64,000 nt of DNA, taken from NCBI RefSeq assembly GCF_001667275.1, contig NZ_LZHV01000061.1, positions 124,001-188,000 on the forward strand, given 5' to 3'. Source of the stretch: Mycobacterium sp. ACS4054 (lineage in GTDB: Bacteria; Actinomycetota; Actinomycetes; Mycobacteriales; Mycobacteriaceae). Positions 1 through 8,341 of this stretch are shown in pieces. The position numbers and the translations under genes were made by a program. Within the stretch, counting starts at the first letter, position 1. Each line of letters starts with the position of its first letter. The notes below the pieces were generated by a model. It saw only the letters and a program-made list of their open reading frames with translations, had not been told where the DNA came from and did no database searches.

Positions 1-1
1 C

Positions 2-1114
2 CTACGCACGCCCATTGGCACTGCCCGCAAGGGCACGCTGCGCGACACCAGCGCCTTCGACCTCGCGCACCACGTGGTCTCCGAAGCCGTCAGGGACTTG
101 GACCCCATGCAGGTCGACGACGTGATCCTCGGGGAGGGGCTGTATGGCGGCGGCGTCATCGCGCGCCACGCGGCCATCACCGCCGGCCTGACCCAGGTGC
201 CCGGCCTGGCGAACAATCGCCACTGCGCGGCCGGCCAGGCGGCGGTGCAGAGCGCGGCGGCGAGCGTGCGTGCCGGCATGGATCAGCTGGTGATCGCCGG
301 AGGGGTCAACTCGGCCTCCACCTCGCCGCGCTCCCGGATCCACGCCGACGGGGAGTGGGTCGACTGGTTTCCCCCGACCCACCCCGACAGCCCCGAGGCG
401 CCCAACCTCGACATGTCGATCACCGTCGGCTGGAACGCCGCCGTCAAGGCCGGCGTGAGTCGCGAGGAGATGGACGCGTGGGCGCTGCGCTCGCACCGCA
501 ACGCCATCGCCGCGATCGACGAGGGCCGCTTCAAAGAAGAGATCGTCGGAATCGACACGCCGCACGGGCTGTTCACGGTCGACGAACACCCGCGCCGCGA
601 CACCACCATGGAGAAGCTGGCCGCGCTCAAGCCGCTACACCCCGAAATCGAGGGCTTTTCGATCACGGCGGGCAACGCCTGCGGCGCCAACGACGGTGCG
701 GCCGTGCTGACCATCGCGAGCGACGGGCTTGGCCTCCCGGCTCTGGCCACCGTGCGGTCCTGGGCGTCCGTCGGGGTCGACCCGGCGATCACCGGGCTGG
801 CGCCGGTCGAGGCGATCCCGAAAGCCCTTGCGCGCGGCGGGCTTTCGGTCGCCGACGTCGACCTCTTCGAGATCAACGAGGCCTTCGCCGCGATGTGCGT
901 GGCCACCGTCAAGCTGCTCGAGCTCGACCCCGACATGGTCAACGTGAGCGGCAGCGGGTGCTCGTTGGGCCACCCGGTGGCGGCGACGGGAGCCCGGATG
1001 CTCGTCACGCTGATTCATGAATTGCGCCGCCGCGGCGGCGGCATCGGGGTCGCGGCCATGTGCGCGGGCGGCGGCATGGGGTCGGCCACCGTCATCGAGG
1101 TGCCAGCCCCCTAA
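2..1114 (+). CDS. Thiolase (acetyl-CoA acetyltransferase family), 5' end outside the window
   Basis: The reading frame is open from the left edge; the first visible residues, LRTPIGTARKGTLRD, match the usual thiolase N-terminus, so only a few residues are missing. The nucleophile region NNRHCAAGQAAVQ carries the active cysteine, followed later by INEAFAA, CSLGHPVAATGA with the catalytic histidine, and CAGGGMG with the second cysteine. Thiolases cleave 3-ketoacyl-CoA or condense two acyl-CoA in the cytoplasm. Its stop codon is followed directly by the MeaB-like start, so the two genes are probably co-transcribed. Family is certain; the substrate is unknown. Confidence 0.93.
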   Translation, partial: LRTPIGTARKGTLRDTSAFDLAHHVVSEAVRDLDPMQVDDVILGEGLYGGGVIARHAAITAGLTQVPGLANNRHCAAGQAAVQSAAASVRAGMDQLVIAGGVNSASTSPRSRIHADGEWVDWFPPTHPDSPEAPNLDMSITVGWNAAVKAGVSREEMDAWALRSHRNAIAAIDEGRFKEEIVGIDTPHGLFTVDEHPRRDTTMEKLAALKPLHPEIEGFSITAGNACGANDGAAVLTIASDGLGLPALATVRSWASVGVDPAITGLAPVEAIPKALARGGLSVADVDLFEINEAFAAMCVATVKLLELDPDMVNVSGSGCSLGHPVAATGARMLVTLIHELRRRGGGIGVAAMCAGGGMGSATVIEVPAP

Positions 1115-1993
1115 ATGGACATCGCCGAGCTGATCGAGGGCGCGCGCAAGGGATCTCCGCGCGCGGCGGGTCGGCTCCTTTCCCTGGTCGAGGGCGAACG
1201 CCGCGACGAGGTGCTCGCCGGTATCGAACCGTCACCGGTGAACGTCATCGGCATTACCGGGCCGCCGGGCGCGGGCAAGTCCACGACCATCGCCGCCCTC
1301 GTCGGCGCCTACCGGGAGCGGGGGGACCGGGTGGCGGTGCTGGCCGTGGACCCGTCGTCACCGTTCAGCGGGGGGGCCCTGCTGGGCGACCGAATCCGAA
1401 TGGCCGCGCACATCAACGACTCCGACGTGCTGATCCGGTCGGTGGCCACCCGCGGTCACCTCGGGGGCCTGGCCGCCGCGGTCCCCGCGGCCATCCGGCT
1501 GCTCGGGGCGATCGGTTACCACGTGGTCCTGCTGGAGACGGTGGGGGTGGGCCAGTCCGAGATCGAGATCGCCGCCGTCGCCGACCCGACCGTCGTCATC
1601 CTCAATCCCGGTGCCGGCGACGCGATCCAGGCCGCCAAGGCGGGCGTGCTGGAGGTCGCCGACATCGTCGTCGTCAACAAGGCGGACCGCGACGGCGCCG
1701 AACAGACCGTGCGGGATCTGCGCGCCGAGACCGATGCGCCGATCGTGAGTCTCGTCGCCGACCGCGGCGAGGGGATTGCGGAGCTGGTGGCCGCGATCGA
1801 AGACCACCACCGCGCCGACAGCCGCGCCCGCCGGCGGGCGCGCGCCCGGGCGCAGATCCTGTCGCTGGCCCAAACCCGGCTGCGGGGCAGGCCGGAGCTC
1901 GACCGGCTCGCCCAGACCGTCGTCGACGGTGACCAGGACCCGTACTCGGCGGCCGACCAGCTGCTCTCGCCGACCCCCTGCGACCAGGACTAA
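1115..1993 (+). CDS. meaB: MeaB/ArgK-family G3E P-loop GTPase
   Basis: A 292-residue GTPase with a P-loop at residues 49-57 (GPPGAGKST), a DPSSPFSGG segment, the ETVGVGQSE switch motif and the base-recognition motif NKAD near residue 188. Family members chaperone adenosylcobalamin-dependent mutases such as methylmalonyl-CoA mutase, coupling GTP hydrolysis to cofactor loading. No mutase gene is visible, but the upstream side is cut off. The ATG follows the thiolase TAA without a gap, implying translational coupling. It is somewhat shorter than typical MeaB, mainly at the ends. The exact partner mutase is inferred only from the family. Confidence 0.85.
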   Translation: MDIAELIEGARKGSPRAAGRLLSLVEGERRDEVLAGIEPSPVNVIGITGPPGAGKSTTIAALVGAYRERGDRVAVLAVDPSSPFSGGALLGDRIRMAAHINDSDVLIRSVATRGHLGGLAAAVPAAIRLLGAIGYHVVLLETVGVGQSEIEIAAVADPTVVILNPGAGDAIQAAKAGVLEVADIVVVNKADRDGAEQTVRDLRAETDAPIVSLVADRGEGIAELVAAIEDHHRADSRARRRARARAQILSLAQTRLRGRPELDRLAQTVVDGDQDPYSAADQLLSPTPCDQD

Positions 1994-2134
1994 GCGCTCT
2001 TCGTGTCCCCCGATCGGGGGAACCGGGATTCACCCCGTTCGCGGACCGATCGGCGGAGTTGCGGCCGGGCAAATCTCCCTACCTTGATCTTGTGCCCAAC
2101 GGCACGATCCGCGATGAGTGAGGAGACCCCGCAG

Positions 2135-3046
2135 ATGGCTCGCAACCCCGAAATGTCGGCCGCAAACGTCGGTGAGCAGCTGGAGCTGTACCGCCGCATG
2201 TGGGTCCTGCGACTGCTCGACATGGCGCTCGAAGAGTCGCGCATCGACGGGTTGCTCAACGGACCCATGGTGGCCGCGTTCGGCCAGGAGGCCGTGGCCG
2301 TCGGAACCATCGCCGCCCTGCGGCCGGGCGACATCATGAGCACCTCGATCCGCCATTTCGAGCACGCCCAGCGGGTCGGCCACCTCCTGCCCCTGGGGCC
2401 GGCCATCGCCGAGATGATCACCCCCCGCCCGGCCGTGGCCGTCGGTCGCAAGGAAAGCCCGTTCGCGACCGAATGGAAGCAGATCTTCGCCGGCGCGGAC
2501 CCGTTGCGGCAGTCGATCCTGTTCGCCCTTGGTGACGCCTATGCCCAGCAGGTGGCCGGCGAGGGCAACGTCACGCTGTGCGTCATCGGGGATGACGCGG
2601 TGAATTCCGCGGAGTTCAAATCGGCCGCCGCCATAGCGTTGTCGTGGCGGCTCCCCGTGGTGTTCGTCGTCGAGAACATCCGCGAGGCATCCGGCGTGCG
2701 CCGGGGCCCGCGGGAGCGCCACGGACTACCGGTGCTGTCGGTGGACGGCAAAAACGTTGGAGCCGTGTATGATTCGGTCTCCCAGGCGGCGGATCGCGCG
2801 AGCGCCGGCGCCGGACCCAGCATGGTCGAGGCGGTCACCTACCGCACCAACCACCCCTCCGGCGTCGACCCACTGGTTTTCGCCCGACGCGAGCTGACCC
2901 GCGCCGGTGTGAGCGCCGGCCACCTCTACGAGGTGGAGCGCCGCGCTCGCCACCTGGTGGCCGAGGCCGCGGCCTTCGCGAACGCGCTGCGGGCGGAGGG
3001 GGCGGCGGCCGTCAGCGAGCCGGACCACTGGTCGGCCGCTAGCTGA
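2135..3046 (+). CDS. Orphan E1-alpha-like thiamine-diphosphate dehydrogenase protein
   Basis: Resembles the alpha subunit of 2-oxoacid dehydrogenase E1 (YRRMWVLRLLDMALEE, FGQEAVAVG, WRLPVVFVVEN). I chose ATG 2135 because AGGAG lies 9 bases upstream; starts at 2003 or 2114 are possible. No beta subunit or E2 gene is near. The thiamine-diphosphate motif is degenerate: the usual GDG...NN reads GDD and ENIRE, so catalysis is doubtful. From memory, M. tuberculosis Rv0843 is a similar protein next to narL, which supports orthology. The last 8 bases overlap the convergent narL-like gene. Confidence 0.72.
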   Translation: MARNPEMSAANVGEQLELYRRMWVLRLLDMALEESRIDGLLNGPMVAAFGQEAVAVGTIAALRPGDIMSTSIRHFEHAQRVGHLLPLGPAIAEMITPRPAVAVGRKESPFATEWKQIFAGADPLRQSILFALGDAYAQQVAGEGNVTLCVIGDDAVNSAEFKSAAAIALSWRLPVVFVVENIREASGVRRGPRERHGLPVLSVDGKNVGAVYDSVSQAADRASAGAGPSMVEAVTYRTNHPSGVDPLVFARRELTRAGVSAGHLYEVERRARHLVAEAAAFANALRAEGAAAVSEPDHWSAAS

Positions 3047-3692
3047 GCAGTCCTTGCCGCATCGCCTCGGCGACGGCGGCCGCGCGATCGCTGACGCCGA
3101 GCTTTTCGTAGAGGCGTTGCACGTGCGTCTTGACCGTCGACGGGGCGACGTACAGTTCGCCGGCGATCGCGGGGATGCTTTGACCACGCGCGATCCGGTT
3201 CAGCACCTCGCGTTCTCGCGCGGACAGGACGGGTCCGGTCGGCTCGGCCCGGTGGCGGATCTCCGCGGTGAGGCCCCCGACCAGGGCGGGCGCCACCACG
3301 TCGCGGCCCTGCGCGCAGTCGAGGACGGCCTTGACGATCTCGCTGCGGGTCGAGTCCTTCAGCACGAACCCGGCGGCGCCCTGCTGCAGTGCCTGGTACA
3401 CGATGGCGGGCTCGTCGTGGGCCGAAATCAGCAGCACGCGGGTCGGCAGTTCCTGCTTGCGCACCGCCGCCGCCACCTGGCCGCCGTCCATGCGGGGCAT
3501 CCGGAAATCGAGCAGGGCGACGTCGGGCCGGTGCTGCTTGATCAATTCCAATGCCGCCGAGCCGTCCTCCGCCTCGGCGACCACATCCACCGAACCGCTC
3601 GCCGAGAGCGCACGCACCACGCCCTCACGAAAGAGCGGGTGATCGTCGCCCACAACCACCCGCACCATGTCGGGCGTCGCTGGGCCGGCCAT
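3039..3692 (-). CDS. narL: NarL/LuxR-family response regulator
   Basis: A 217-residue regulator. The receiver domain occupies residues 10-125, with acidic pocket D16/D17, phospho-acceptor D62 in ALLDFRMPRMDG, a serine in ISAHDE and the conserved lysine in FVLKDS. A LuxR-type helix-turn-helix (LSAREREVLNRIARG...TVKTHVQRLYEKLGV) fills residues 150-210. The start at 3692 opens just after an upstream ATC-GCC; an internal ATG at 3668 is possible. It is divergent from the kinase at 3798 across 105 bases. Sequence and order match M. tuberculosis NarL (Rv0844c) as I remember it. The signal sensed is not known. Confidence 0.9.
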   Translation of the reverse strand: MAGPATPDMVRVVVGDDHPLFREGVVRALSASGSVDVVAEAEDGSAALELIKQHRPDVALLDFRMPRMDGGQVAAAVRKQELPTRVLLISAHDEPAIVYQALQQGAAGFVLKDSTRSEIVKAVLDCAQGRDVVAPALVGGLTAEIRHRAEPTGPVLSAREREVLNRIARGQSIPAIAGELYVAPSTVKTHVQRLYEKLGVSDRAAAVAEAMRQGLLS

Positions 3693-3797
3693 GGCGATGA
3701 GTTTAGCCCGCAAAGCGTCGATCAAATTGGAGAAAAGTGCGATGCGTGTCCGGGCGCTTTGCCGTGAGATGACCGCGCGGGTGAGTACGGTGTTCGC

Positions 3798-5018
3798 GTG
3801 GCGGTCGCCAGCGACGCGGAACTGGGCCGGGTGCGCAAGCTTCACCAGCTGCGCTCCTACCGGCTCGCGTCGGTCCTGCGGGTCGGCGTGGTGGGCCTCA
3901 TGGTGGCCGCGATGCTCAGCGGCACCCGCCGGTCGGAGTGGGCTCAGCAAACTCAGCTGATCGTGGCGTACGCGGTCGTCGCGACGTGCGCGCTGGCGCT
4001 GGCCTTCCCGCGCAGCCGGCGATCGCTCGGCCGGGGCCGGCTGGCCCAGGTCGGCCGCCTGGAGCCCTTCACGTTCACCGTCATCGACGTGGTCGTGCTG
4101 ACGGTCTTCCAGGTTTTGTCCACCAACGGCCTCCATCCCCTCCTCATCATGACGGCGCTGCCGATCCTGATCGGCCTCGACGTCTCGTCCCGGCGGGCGA
4201 CGGTCGTGCTGATCTTTTCGATGGTGGGTTTCGCGATCGCGGTCCTCGAGGACCCGGAGATGGTCGGCTCGATCGGCGTCACCGAGGCCACGTTTCGGTT
4301 CCTGCTGTACGGATTCCTGTGTGTCACCGCGTTTGTGGCCGTTCGGGTCGAGGAGCGGCACACCCGTTCGGTGGCCGGGCTCAGCACGCTGCGCGAGGAG
4401 CTGCTCGCTCAGACCATGACCGCGTCCGACGTCGAGCAGCGGCGGATATCGGAATCCATTCACGACGGCCCGCTGCAGGACATCCTGGCGGTGCGTCAGG
4501 AACTCGTCGAGTTGGACGCGGCGCTGCCCGGTGATGACCGCGTCGCGCGCGCGATGGCCGGTCTGCAACTGGCCTCGGAGCGACTGCGGCAGGCGACTTT
4601 TGAGCTGCATCCGGCCGTCCTCGAGCAGGTCGGCTTGGCGGCCGCGGTTCAGCAACTGGCCACCGTCACCGCGCAACGATCCGGTATCGAGATTCAGACC
4701 GACATCGATTACCCGATTCGCAGCGAGATCGACCCGGTGGTCTTCGGTGCCGTGCGCGAACTGCTGTCCAACGTGGTGCAACATTCGCGGGCCGACAGCG
4801 CCTCGATCATGCTCGGCATCACCGACGAGACCTGCGTCTTGCATGTAAACGACAACGGCGTGGGGTTCGACGACGAGACGATGGCGCGCCGCCTGGGCGA
4901 AGGCCACATCGGAGTCGCTTCCCACCGGGCCCGCATCGAGGCCGCCGGGGGAAGGTTCATCTTCCTCGACGGGCCGGTGGGCACCCACGTTTGCATCGAG
5001 CTGCCGATCGCGCGATAG
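3798..5018 (+). CDS. narS: NarS-like membrane sensor histidine kinase
   Basis: A 406-residue kinase with about six hydrophobic segments in residues 26-183. A HisKA_3 dimerisation helix follows, with phospho-acceptor H222 in ISESIHDGPLQ. The C-terminal HATPase contains the N-box (ELLSNVVQHS), the G1 motif DNGVGFDD and a GHIGVASHRARIE segment. It starts at GTG 3798 and probably phosphorylates the divergent NarL-like regulator. Position and orientation match the Rv0844c/Rv0845 pair from memory. No PAS or other recognisable sensory domain is evident besides the membrane region. Confidence 0.88.
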   Translation: MAVASDAELGRVRKLHQLRSYRLASVLRVGVVGLMVAAMLSGTRRSEWAQQTQLIVAYAVVATCALALAFPRSRRSLGRGRLAQVGRLEPFTFTVIDVVVLTVFQVLSTNGLHPLLIMTALPILIGLDVSSRRATVVLIFSMVGFAIAVLEDPEMVGSIGVTEATFRFLLYGFLCVTAFVAVRVEERHTRSVAGLSTLREELLAQTMTASDVEQRRISESIHDGPLQDILAVRQELVELDAALPGDDRVARAMAGLQLASERLRQATFELHPAVLEQVGLAAAVQQLATVTAQRSGIEIQTDIDYPIRSEIDPVVFGAVRELLSNVVQHSRADSASIMLGITDETCVLHVNDNGVGFDDETMARRLGEGHIGVASHRARIEAAGGRFIFLDGPVGTHVCIELPIAR

Positions 5019-5042
5019 GCCGCCACCCACATTCGCGGCCCG

Positions 5043-6659
5043 CTACTTCAGGTCGACGGACTTCCCGGTGGCGGCCGCGTGGCCGGCGCGGTAACCGAAA
5101 ACCATTGCCGGACCCAGTGTCCCGCCCGCACCGCCATAGGCCCGTCCGGTGACGCCCCCCATCGCATTGCCCGCGGCGAACAGCCCGGGTATCGGGTCGC
5201 CGCCGACGTGCAGCACGCGCCCGTCGCGATCGGTGCGGGGGCCGCCCTTGGTGCCCATCGCGCCGATGCACACGGGCACCGCATAGTAGGGGGCGGTGTC
5301 GATCGGGCCGAGGGTCTTGCCGGCGAGGGTGGTCGCGCTGTCGTCGCCCCAATAGCCGTCGTAGGCACTGGATCCGCGCCCGAAGTCGGGGTCGGCCCCC
5401 GCGGCCACGTGGCGGTTCCAGTCCTCGACGGTGCGGATCAAGCCGTTGGCGTCGATGCCCGCCTTGGCGGCCAACTCGGTGAGGTCGGCCGACTCGCAGA
5501 ACCAGTCCGGAACGGGCTGCCCCGGTTCGACACCCAGGAATCCGTAGCGCTGCAAGTGAATTGCATCGAACACCATCCAGCCGCGGTCGTTGACGTAGCC
5601 ACCGCGGGGATCGAGGTAGTGGAAGGCGCCGGCCATCGAGTTGTAATCGCATGCCTCGTTGACGAAGCGGCGCCCCGCCGAGTTGACGATGATGCTGCGT
5701 GGCCGCGTTCGTTCCAACCGCACGCTGCGACTGCGGGGCTTGCCGTCGATGGTGTCGCCGGGGATCTGCACGATCGGTACCCACCAGGCCTCACCCATGT
5801 TCGCCAGGTCGGCGCCGTGTGCCATCGCCATGCGCAGACCGTCCCCGGTGTTGTTTGGCGGAGAGACCGCGCCGTGCATCGGGCCACGCAGAAAGGCCTG
5901 CGCCAGAGCGGGATCCCATTCGAAGCCGCCGGTGCCCAGGATGACGCCGTGCCGGGCGCGAACGTTGACGGTGCGTCCCGCAAGGCTGATCCGCACCCCG
6001 GTGATTTCTCCGCCCTCGGCGATCAGTTGTTCGGCGCGCGCGCCGGTGTGCGGGGTGACCCCGGCGTCCAGCAGGCCTTTGAGGAGCCCCGCGATCAACG
6101 CGGTGCCGGCGACGCAGAGGTGGCTGGTTCGTTCGTCGATCGCCGCGTGCAGACGCGCCCTGGTCTCGGCGTCGAAACCGACGTTGGACCAGTCGGCGGG
6201 AAACGACGTGATCCGCGTGGCCCATTCGCCCAACTGCGCGAGATCGAAGGGAGCGGCAGTAAGCGATCGGCCTCCGGTCGGTTGCCCGCCCGGCAACTCG
6301 GGCTGATAGTCGGGGAAACCGGTGGCGATCTCGAAGCGCAGGCCGCTGTGTGCCTCGACGAAGTCGAGCATGGCCGGACCGGTGTGCACGAACGTCTCGA
6401 CCAGCTCGTCGTCCATCGAGCCGAGGGATTGCGCGCGCAGGTATCGCAGCGCGTCGGCGGTCGTCAATTCCCCTTCGGGCGAACGATTATGGGCGGGAAT
6501 CCACACCACGCCGCCCGACACCGCGGTGGTGCCGCCAACGGTTGGCGCCTTCTCGAAGACCTCCACCGAAGCCCCGGACGCCACCGCGGTGAGGGCGGCG
6601 GTAAGCCCGGCGCCACCACTGCCGAGTACGACTACGTCGGCTTGCATGTCCCACGACAT
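5043..6659 (-). CDS. KstD-like FAD-dependent dehydrogenase
   Basis: A 538-residue flavoprotein of the fumarate reductase/3-ketosteroid delta-1-dehydrogenase superfamily. The dinucleotide-binding motif VVLGSGGAGLTAA starts at residue 10. VGGTTAVSGGVVWIP, FPDYQPELPGG and the C-terminal AYGGAGGTLGPAMVFGY are typical of the KstD branch, which introduces a double bond next to a ring ketone. Start ATG 6659 has AAGGGA about 9 bases upstream. It lies 14 bases after the IclR gene, forming a two-gene operon. Substrate may be a steroid or another cyclic ketone; this is inferred from the family only. Confidence 0.87.
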   Translation of the reverse strand: MSWDMQADVVVLGSGGAGLTAALTAVASGASVEVFEKAPTVGGTTAVSGGVVWIPAHNRSPEGELTTADALRYLRAQSLGSMDDELVETFVHTGPAMLDFVEAHSGLRFEIATGFPDYQPELPGGQPTGGRSLTAAPFDLAQLGEWATRITSFPADWSNVGFDAETRARLHAAIDERTSHLCVAGTALIAGLLKGLLDAGVTPHTGARAEQLIAEGGEITGVRISLAGRTVNVRARHGVILGTGGFEWDPALAQAFLRGPMHGAVSPPNNTGDGLRMAMAHGADLANMGEAWWVPIVQIPGDTIDGKPRSRSVRLERTRPRSIIVNSAGRRFVNEACDYNSMAGAFHYLDPRGGYVNDRGWMVFDAIHLQRYGFLGVEPGQPVPDWFCESADLTELAAKAGIDANGLIRTVEDWNRHVAAGADPDFGRGSSAYDGYWGDDSATTLAGKTLGPIDTAPYYAVPVCIGAMGTKGGPRTDRDGRVLHVGGDPIPGLFAAGNAMGGVTGRAYGGAGGTLGPAMVFGYRAGHAAATGKSVDLK

Positions 6660-6673
6660 GGATCGGTATCCCT

Positions 6674-7351
6674 TCAGCTCAGCAGTTCGGACAACTGCCT
6701 CGCGGCTTTGACGACTGCGTCTTTTCCGCGCATCACCACGTCTTCCCGGTGCGAGATGAGGTTGATGCAGGTTGGCGGGGACGGGGCCGGGCGGCGCACC
6801 GCGACGGCGAGGCCGTAGGTGTTCGGCTCGATTTCGCCGTACGTGGTCACCCACCCGCATTCGCGTGCGCGGGTGACCAGGTCCCGTTCCCCCGGACGCG
6901 GGGGCATGCTCGCGAGCAAGGCGATTCCGGCGGCGCCGCGGTTCAGGGGGTAGCGGCTGCCTTCGTGAAACGACAGTTGGTAGGCCACGTGGCTGGGCAC
7001 GATCACCGCGATGGCCACCTGCTGGTCGCCCTCGGCGATGAGCAACGACACCGTGGTGCCGAGCTCGTCGGCCAGCGCACGCAGCGTTGGCAGGCTGAGT
7101 TGGCGCACGTTGCGGTCGAATGACGCGCCCAGAACGGCGAGTCCGGCGGCGGGCCGATAGCGCCCGTCCTCTCCCTTGGCCACCAGCCGGAACTCCGCCA
7201 GCGTCGTCAGCAGCCGGTAGGCGATCGTGCGATGCACCCCGACTTGGTCGGCGAGCTGCTGCACGGTGAGCCCGGCGGGGGACTCCGCGACCATTTGCAG
7301 CGCGGTCAGCCCCCGGGCCAGCGTCTGCGAACCGGTTCCCGAACCCGTCAC
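6674..7351 (-). CDS. IclR-family transcriptional regulator
   Basis: A 225-residue regulator with an N-terminal winged helix-turn-helix (LTVQQLADQVGVHRTIAYR) and a C-terminal IclR effector domain containing NRGAAGIALLAS. IclR proteins control aromatic and carbon catabolic operons in response to a small-molecule ligand. It reads from GTG 7351, divergent from the meta-cleavage operon. The gap holds a three-arm inverted repeat at 7395-7423 that is the obvious operator. The effector domain looks short compared with typical 250-residue members. It probably controls both its own operon and the divergent one. Confidence 0.9.
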   Translation of the reverse strand: MTGSGTGSQTLARGLTALQMVAESPAGLTVQQLADQVGVHRTIAYRLLTTLAEFRLVAKGEDGRYRPAAGLAVLGASFDRNVRQLSLPTLRALADELGTTVSLLIAEGDQQVAIAVIVPSHVAYQLSFHEGSRYPLNRGAAGIALLASMPPRPGERDLVTRARECGWVTTYGEIEPNTYGLAVAVRRPAPSPPTCINLISHREDVVMRGKDAVVKAARQLSELLS

Positions 7352-7386
7352 AGCCTTGACAGACCCAGGCCCGAGAGCGAAGCTCT

Positions 7387-7394
7387 ATATATAA
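7387..7394. promoter_or_regulatory. AT-rich -10-like element in the divergent promoter region
   Basis: TATATATA-type sequence in otherwise GC-rich DNA, directly beside the IclR inverted repeat. Read on the minus strand it gives TTATATATAG, a plausible -10 for the IclR gene. Assignment to one strand is uncertain because no clear -35 element is visible. Confidence 0.35.
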
Positions 7395-7423
7395 CGCACA
7401 TTAGTGTGCGATATTAGCACACA
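7395..7423. promoter_or_regulatory. Three-arm inverted-repeat operator, probable IclR binding site
   Basis: CGCACA at 7395-7400 and TGTGCG at 7405-7410 form a perfect palindrome around TTAG. The second arm also pairs with GCACACA at 7417-7423 around ATATTA. Three alternating half-sites fit binding of an IclR dimer or dimer pair. The site lies between the divergent IclR gene and the meta-cleavage operon and overlaps the likely promoter. Confidence 0.65.
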
Positions 7424-7477
7424 CGATACGTCAAAAACGAGAACGAGATTTCCCCGACTTTGGGCCAGAGAGGGATC

Positions 7478-8341
7478 GTGGCGGAGTTCGAGAGCATCTG
7501 GAGCGATCTTCAGGGCGTCGCGTTTGAGCAGGGCTACCTCCAGGCCGGCGGCGTGCGGACCCGCTACCTGCGGGCCGGCGACCCGGGCAACCCGGTGCTG
7601 ATGCTGCTGCACGGGTCCGGCGGCCACGCCGAGGCGTACGTGCGCAACCTCGCCGCGCACGCCGAGCACTTCTGGACCTGGTCCATCGACATGCTGGGCC
7701 ACGGTTACACCGACAAGCCGGGCCACCCGCTGGAGGTCCGCCACTACGTCGAGCACCTGATGGCCGTCCTGCGCACCATCGGCGTCGATCGCGCCGGCAT
7801 CAGCGGCGAATCGCTGGGCGGCTGGGTGGCGGCCCGCGCCGCGATCGACCATCCCGACGTGGTGGACCGGCTCGTCCTCAACACCGCCGGCGGTTCCCAA
7901 GCCGATCCCGTGGTGATGAAGCGGATCATCACCCTGTCGATGGCGGCCGCCGAGGACCCGACGTGGGAGACGGTCCAAGCGCGGATCAAGTGGTTGATGG
8001 CGGACAAGTCCAAGGACTACGACGACTTGGTCGCCAGCCGCCAACGCGTCTATCGCCAACCGGGATTCGTCGATGCCATGCGCGACATCATGGCGTTGCA
8101 GGACCCCGAGATTCGGGCGCGCAACATCATCGGCCCGGACGAATACGGCGCGATCATCGCGCCGACGCTGGTGCTGTGGACCAGCGACGACCCCACCGCC
8201 GACGTCGCCGAGGGTCGCCGCATCGCGTCGATGATCCCGGGCGCGCGCTTCGAGGTGATGCCCGGCTGCGGGCACTGGCCGCAGTACGAGGATCCGAAGA
8301 CCTTCAATCGTTTACACCTCGACTTCCTGTTGGGGCGGTGA
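7478..8341 (+). CDS. MhpC-like alpha/beta hydrolase (meta-cleavage product hydrolase family)
   Basis: Alpha/beta-hydrolase fold of about 287 residues with oxyanion motif HGSGGHAEAY, nucleophile elbow GESLGG (S112), an acid in WTSDDPT and the catalytic histidine in GCGHWPQYE. Family members such as MhpC and BphD cleave the C-C bond of ring-fission products. I prefer GTG 7478, with AGAGAGGGA just upstream; TTG 7460 is an alternative giving 293 residues. First gene of the operon divergent from IclR; its TGA overlaps the next ATG by one base. The MhpA/MhpB-like neighbours support a ring-cleavage role. Confidence 0.85.
   Translation: MAEFESIWSDLQGVAFEQGYLQAGGVRTRYLRAGDPGNPVLMLLHGSGGHAEAYVRNLAAHAEHFWTWSIDMLGHGYTDKPGHPLEVRHYVEHLMAVLRTIGVDRAGISGESLGGWVAARAAIDHPDVVDRLVLNTAGGSQADPVVMKRIITLSMAAAEDPTWETVQARIKWLMADKSKDYDDLVASRQRVYRQPGFVDAMRDIMALQDPEIRARNIIGPDEYGAIIAPTLVLWTSDDPTADVAEGRRIASMIPGARFEVMPGCGHWPQYEDPKTFNRLHLDFLLGR

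Noticed and set aside
3039..5030. A 663-codon minus-strand open frame covering both narL and the antisense of narS
   Set aside because: Only the last 217 codons match a protein family; the rest is the mirror frame of the histidine kinase and lacks any domain.
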